NCBI GenBank assembly: GCA_937863185.1
Contig: CALMEG010000265.1
Coordinates: 1 to 35,998 of the forward strand
From: an uncultured Paracoccaceae bacterium
GTDB lineage: Bacteria > Pseudomonadota > Alphaproteobacteria > Rhodobacterales > Rhodobacteraceae
Length of the DNA: 35,998 nt
Direction: 5' to 3'
The first letter of the stretch is position 1. Every line of letters begins with the position of its first letter. Below the pieces are notes generated by a model. The model saw only the letters and a program-made list of their open reading frames with translations, did no database searches and had not been told where the DNA came from. The translations under genes were made by a program, and so were the position numbers. Shown one piece after another: positions 31,643-35,998 of the stretch.

Positions 31643-32681
31643 GGAACAGCGTATCCTTCGGGTTGTGATCGGGCCGGACCCGGCTGACCGTCTTGATAAG
31701 GCGCTTGCCGCCGAAGTGCCAGAGGCGGCGGCGCTTTCACGCTCGCGGTTGGCGCGGCTGATCGCCGGGGGCGCCATCACGCGCGATGGCGTGCAGGTGG
31801 TGGATCAGAAGGCCAGGGTCGCGGAAGGCGAGGTCTATGAGATCGCCCTCGAACCGGCGCGCCCCGTCGAAACGGTTGCGCAGGACATTCCGCTGACGGT
31901 CCTGTGGGAGGATGACGACCTGATCGTGATCGACAAGCCGGCGGGCATGGTCGTGCATCCCGCGCCGGGATCGGCCGATGGCACGCTGGTGAATGCCTTG
32001 CTGCATCATTTCGGCGGGCAGCTTTCGGGCGTGGGCGGCGAGGCCCGCCCCGGCATCGTGCACCGCATCGACAAGGACACCTCGGGCCTGCTGGTCGTGG
32101 CCAAGTCCGACCGCGCGCATCACGGTCTTGCCGCCCAGTTCGAAAAGCACAGCGTGCACCGCCATTACATGGCCGTGGTTCATGGCGTGCCGGATGCCGC
32201 CGATCCGCGCCTGCGCGGCACGCGGGGCGTCAGTTTCGAAAGCGGCAACGTGCTGAAGGTCACCTCGCATCTGGCTCGGCACAAGACCGACCGGCAGCGC
32301 CAGGCGGTTCTGTTCCAGGGCGGGCGTCATGCGGTCACGCGCGCCCGCGTCGTCGAGGCCTTCGGCACGCCCCCGGCTGCCGCCCTGGTCGATTGCTGGC
32401 TCGAAACCGGCCGGACGCACCAGATACGGGTGCATATGGCCCATGCGGGACACGGCCTGATCGGCGATCAGACCTATGGCGGGCGGCGCAAGCTGCCGCG
32501 CGGGGCGATCGGCGCGGATGGTGCGGCGGCGGCGGCCGCCTTCCCGCGTCAGGCGCTGCATGCCGCGACGCTTGGCTTCACGCATCCCGTCACGCAAGAG
32601 GAGATGGCGTTCTCCTCGCCCCTGCCCGCCGATATCCGCGGCCTGATCGCCCGGCTGCGCGGCGGTGACACGGGGACATAA
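31632..32681 (+). CDS. RluA-family 23S rRNA pseudouridine synthase (RluD-like)
   Basis: The 349-residue protein has an N-terminal S4 domain (about residues 15-70: DRLDKALAAEVPEAAALSRS, then VQVVDQKARVAEGE) and a pseudouridine synthase domain with KPAGMVVHP and the catalytic Asp147 in GIVHRIDKDTSGLLVVAKS. GRTHQIRVH and GDQTYGG complete the family pattern. S4 plus this core matches RluD, which modifies helix 69 of 23S rRNA, though RluC cannot be excluded. The start at 31632 is chosen for GGAAGG four bases upstream. It lies before rpoH on the same strand, a pairing I remember from related genomes. Confidence 0.92.
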   Translation: MSDMEQRILRVVIGPDPADRLDKALAAEVPEAAALSRSRLARLIAGGAITRDGVQVVDQKARVAEGEVYEIALEPARPVETVAQDIPLTVLWEDDDLIVIDKPAGMVVHPAPGSADGTLVNALLHHFGGQLSGVGGEARPGIVHRIDKDTSGLLVVAKSDRAHHGLAAQFEKHSVHRHYMAVVHGVPDAADPRLRGTRGVSFESGNVLKVTSHLARHKTDRQRQAVLFQGGRHAVTRARVVEAFGTPPAAALVDCWLETGRTHQIRVHMAHAGHGLIGDQTYGGRRKLPRGAIGADGAAAAAAFPRQALHAATLGFTHPVTQEEMAFSSPLPADIRGLIARLRGGDTGT

Positions 32682-32852
32682 AGACGTGAACCGACCTGTT
32701 CAGTTATTGCGAAGCGACGGAATCCGCGACATCATTCGTTAAGGATCTTGTGTCAGCAGCACGATCAGGGGAACTTTCCCGCCGGTTTTTCGTTTCACAT
32801 CCGTCCGGGTCCGCGGCCCCCTTCGATGCGGCCCAAGGAAGAAGGAGAATCC

Positions 32853-33752
32853 ATGACCAGTTACGCCAATCTTCCGGCCCCCAGCCCCGAACAGGGGTTG
32901 AACCGCTACCTGCAGGAAATCCGGAAGTTCCCGCTTCTGGAACCGGAAGAGGAATACATGCTGGCCAAGGCGTGGGTCGACCATCAGGATTCGGAATCCG
33001 CGCACAAGCTTGTCACCTCGCATCTGCGGCTGGCGGCCAAGATCGCCATGGGCTATCGCGGCTATGGCCTGCCGCAGGCCGAAGTGATCTCCGAGGCGAA
33101 TGTGGGCCTGATGCAGGCGGTCAAGCGCTTCGACCCCGAAAAGGGGTTCCGTCTGGCCACCTATGCGATGTGGTGGATCCGCGCCGCCATCCAGGAATAT
33201 ATCCTGCGTTCCTGGAGCCTGGTGAAACTGGGCACCACCTCGGCGCAGAAGAAGCTGTTCTTCAACCTGCGCAAGGCGAAATCCAAGATCGGCGCGCTGG
33301 AAGAGGGCGACCTGCGGCCCGAGAACGTGGCCCAGATCGCGCATGACCTGAACGTCACCGAGGATGAGGTCATCTCGATGAACCGCCGCCTGTCGGGGGG
33401 CGATGCCTCGCTCAATGCGCAGGTCGGGGCGGCCGATGGCGATGGCGCCACGCAATGGCAGGACTGGCTCGAGGACGAGGATGCCGACCAGGCCGAGGCC
33501 TACGCCGAATCCGACGAGTTGGAGATCCGCCGCGCCATGCTCGTGGCCGCGATGGACGTGCTCAACGAGCGCGAGAAGGACATCCTGATGCAGCGCCGCC
33601 TGCGCGACGACCCCGTCACGCTGGAAGAGCTGTCCACGCAATACGAGGTGTCGCGCGAAAGGATCCGCCAGATCGAGGTGCGTGCCTTCGAAAAGCTTCA
33701 GGACAGGATGCGGATCCTGGCCCGCGACAAGGGCATGACCATCCCGTCCTGA
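32853..33752 (+). CDS. rpoH: Heat-shock sigma factor RpoH (sigma-32)
   Basis: This 299-residue sigma-70 family factor directs RNA polymerase to heat-shock and oxidative-stress promoters. It shows region 1.2/2.1 (NRYLQEIRKFPLLEPEEEYMLA), region 2.2-2.4 (SEANVGLMQAVKRFDPEKG, FRLATYAMWWIRAAIQEYIL), the RpoH box QKKLFFNLRKAK which is diagnostic for sigma-32, and region 4.2 (EELSTQYEVSRERIRQIEVRA). The N-terminus resembles RpoHI rather than RpoHII of Rhodobacter. The start has an AAGGAGAA site; the frame extends upstream but without similarity. The 171-base region before it shows no certain promoter. Confidence 0.96.
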   Translation: MTSYANLPAPSPEQGLNRYLQEIRKFPLLEPEEEYMLAKAWVDHQDSESAHKLVTSHLRLAAKIAMGYRGYGLPQAEVISEANVGLMQAVKRFDPEKGFRLATYAMWWIRAAIQEYILRSWSLVKLGTTSAQKKLFFNLRKAKSKIGALEEGDLRPENVAQIAHDLNVTEDEVISMNRRLSGGDASLNAQVGAADGDGATQWQDWLEDEDADQAEAYAESDELEIRRAMLVAAMDVLNEREKDILMQRRLRDDPVTLEELSTQYEVSRERIRQIEVRAFEKLQDRMRILARDKGMTIPS

Positions 33753-33782
33753 GCCCCGGCGCCGCATTGAAACCGCAAGGCA

Positions 33783-33813
33783 CCCCCGCTAGGCTTCTTG
33801 CCTGATACGGGGG
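33783..33813 (+). terminator. Imperfect hairpin after rpoH
   Basis: CCCCCG (33783-33788) pairs with CGGGGG (33808-33813), with an inner AGGC/GCCT helix (33791-33794, 33800-33803) around TTCTT. It lies 31 bases past rpoH and lacks a T run, so it could be a transcript-end structure or part of the next gene's leader. Confidence 0.35.
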
Positions 33814-33831
33814 AGGCGACGGGGGAAGACC

Positions 33832-34806
33832 ATGGGACCGGTGAACTGGGGGATCCTCGGGGCTGCGAATTTCGCGTTGCGGCATATGGGGCCTGCGCTC
33901 CATGCCGCAACCGGGGCGCGCCTTTACGCACTTGCCACCCCACATGCCGAAAAGGCCGGGCCGTTTCGCGCCTTCTGCCCCGATCTCGTGGTGCATGACA
34001 GCTACGCCGCCCTGCTGGACGACCCGGCGGTCGAGGCTGTCTATATCCCGCTTCCCAACACGCTCCATGTCGAATGGACGATGAAGGCCCTCGCGGCGGG
34101 CAAGCATGTGCTGTGCGAAAAGCCGCTGGCCCTCGGCGCAGCCGAGATCGACCCGCTGATCACCCTGCGCGACAAGACCGGCCTTTTCGCGGCCGAAGCC
34201 TATATGATCGTCCACCATCCGCAATGGCACCAGGTCCGGACCTTGCTTGACGACGGCGCGATCGGCACCCTGCGCCACGCCGATGTCGCCTTAAGCTTCA
34301 ACAACCCCGACCCCGCGAATATCCGCAACCGCCCCGATACCGGCGGCGGCGCGCTTCCCGATATCGGCGTCTATGCCTGCTCTTCCGTGCGCTTTGCCGC
34401 CCGGGCCGAACCGCGGCAGATGCACGCCTCCATCCACCGCGAAAACGGCGTCGACACCTTCGCCCAGATCATCGGCGAAATGGAGGGCCCAAAGGGAACC
34501 TTCACCTATGGCGCGATGACCTCCACCCGCCTCGCGCCGCGCCAGGAGGCCACCTTCCAGGGCGATGCCGGCCTAATCCGCGTCCTTACCCCGTTCAACG
34601 CCGGCACCTTCCGCGAGGCCGAACTGCATCTCGAACGCCCGGGCAAGCCGACCCAAGTGATCCGCTACCCGATGGTGAACCAATACATCCTTCAGGTCGA
34701 AAACGCCGTCCGCACGATCCGCGACGGCACCCCCTACCCCTGGACGCTCGAAGATGCGCGCGCCGGCCAAGCAATGATCGACCGGATCTTCGCAAGCGAG
34801 ATCTGA
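33832..34806 (+). CDS. Gfo/Idh/MocA-family NAD(P)-dependent oxidoreductase
   Basis: The 324-residue protein has an N-terminal Rossmann fold (VNWGILGAANFALRH), the family hallmark VLCEKPLAL (residues 93-101, with Lys97 in the active site), and the C-terminal domain with GGALPDIGVYACSSVRF carrying the conserved Asp and Tyr. Such enzymes oxidise or reduce sugar or inositol alcohols; the substrate cannot be told from sequence and no sugar genes are adjacent. A GGGGGAAG site precedes the ATG. It stands alone between rpoH and a convergent Lrp gene. Confidence 0.92.
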   Translation: MGPVNWGILGAANFALRHMGPALHAATGARLYALATPHAEKAGPFRAFCPDLVVHDSYAALLDDPAVEAVYIPLPNTLHVEWTMKALAAGKHVLCEKPLALGAAEIDPLITLRDKTGLFAAEAYMIVHHPQWHQVRTLLDDGAIGTLRHADVALSFNNPDPANIRNRPDTGGGALPDIGVYACSSVRFAARAEPRQMHASIHRENGVDTFAQIIGEMEGPKGTFTYGAMTSTRLAPRQEATFQGDAGLIRVLTPFNAGTFREAELHLERPGKPTQVIRYPMVNQYILQVENAVRTIRDGTPYPWTLEDARAGQAMIDRIFASEI

Positions 34807-34822
34807 CCTTCATCTTCGCCGC

Positions 34823-34874
34823 AAATATCCTCGGGGGTGAATGGGCGCAGCCCAGAGGGGGCAGACAGCCCCCT
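34823..34874. terminator. AAATATCC element and GC hairpin between convergent genes
   Basis: AAATATCCTCGGGGG (34823-34837) shares its core with both arms of the hairpin at 31221-31323. It is followed by AGGGGGC/GCCCCCT arms (34856-34862, 34868-34874) with a five-base loop. It sits between the stops of the oxidoreductase and Lrp genes and probably marks both transcript ends, although no T run follows. Confidence 0.5.
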
Positions 34875-34886
34875 GCCCGGGCCCTC

Positions 34887-35998
<1,112 letters not shown>

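Noticed and set aside
32707..32735. TTGCGA-17-CATCAT as an rpoH promoter, and GGAATC/CGTT as an EcfG-type site
   Set aside because: The -10 match is poor, and the GGAATC to CGTT spacing (12 bases) is too short for the EcfG consensus.

Overview
The window reads as chromosomal DNA of a high-GC alphaproteobacterium of the Rhodobacteraceae (Rhodobacter/Rhodovulum/Paracoccus type). Evidence: strong G/C bias at third codon positions, which creates very long antisense shadow frames; a CarD-type regulator beside a seven-iron ferredoxin; an RpoH with an intact RpoH box next to an RluA-type pseudouridine synthase; an Lrp regulator divergent from trxB; and small proteins of the kind seen in this family. 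I see no rRNA, tRNA, CRISPR array, insertion sequence or phage gene.

Layout. 1-1661: 3' part of an autotransporter with its beta-barrel, closed by a terminator. 1744-4754 (minus): thiamin salvage operon thiM-thiE-thiD-tenA, every junction an ATGA overlap, under a TPP riboswitch. 4810-7670: a small secreted unknown protein, a DxD glycosyltransferase-like protein and O-acetylhomoserine sulfhydrylase. 7844-11098: a 1084-residue single-pass membrane protein with a PilM/GspL-like start, long Pro/Ala/Glu linkers and a PilP/GspC-like end. 11272-13143: Kef-type cation antiporter. 13200-18145 (minus): TPR protein, Suv3-like RNA helicase, S4 RNA-binding protein, ferredoxin FdxA, then carD behind its own promoter and a structured leader. 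18209-19431: SCP-2 protein and an alpha/beta hydrolase.

19428-23370 (minus): the most unusual region, a complete four-gene cassette of circularly permuted ATP-grasp, alpha-E protein, transglutaminase-like protein and the proteasome homologue Anbu. Comparative genomics has linked these families as a predicted peptide synthesis/tagging and degradation system whose substrate, to my knowledge, is not settled. Next to it on the other strand are an M3 oligoendopeptidase and a membrane-anchored M19 dipeptidase.

26678-31216: a Hint-fold protein that appears to have lost its catalytic residues, a likely 38-residue small protein, and the lgt-midA-pgeF operon facing ubiK. 31334-35998: a small membrane protein whose start overlaps that of the divergent rluD-like gene, the heat-shock sigma factor rpoH, a Gfo/Idh/MocA oxidoreductase, an Lrp/AsnC regulator and the 5' part of trxB.

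No wholly new system is obvious. The best leads are the Anbu cassette with its peptidase neighbours, the PilM/PilP-like fusion, the degenerate Hint protein, the small ORF, and several structured leaders or repeats (TPP riboswitch with a ribosome-binding-site hairpin, carD leader, AAATATCC element, tandem 14-mer before ubiK).
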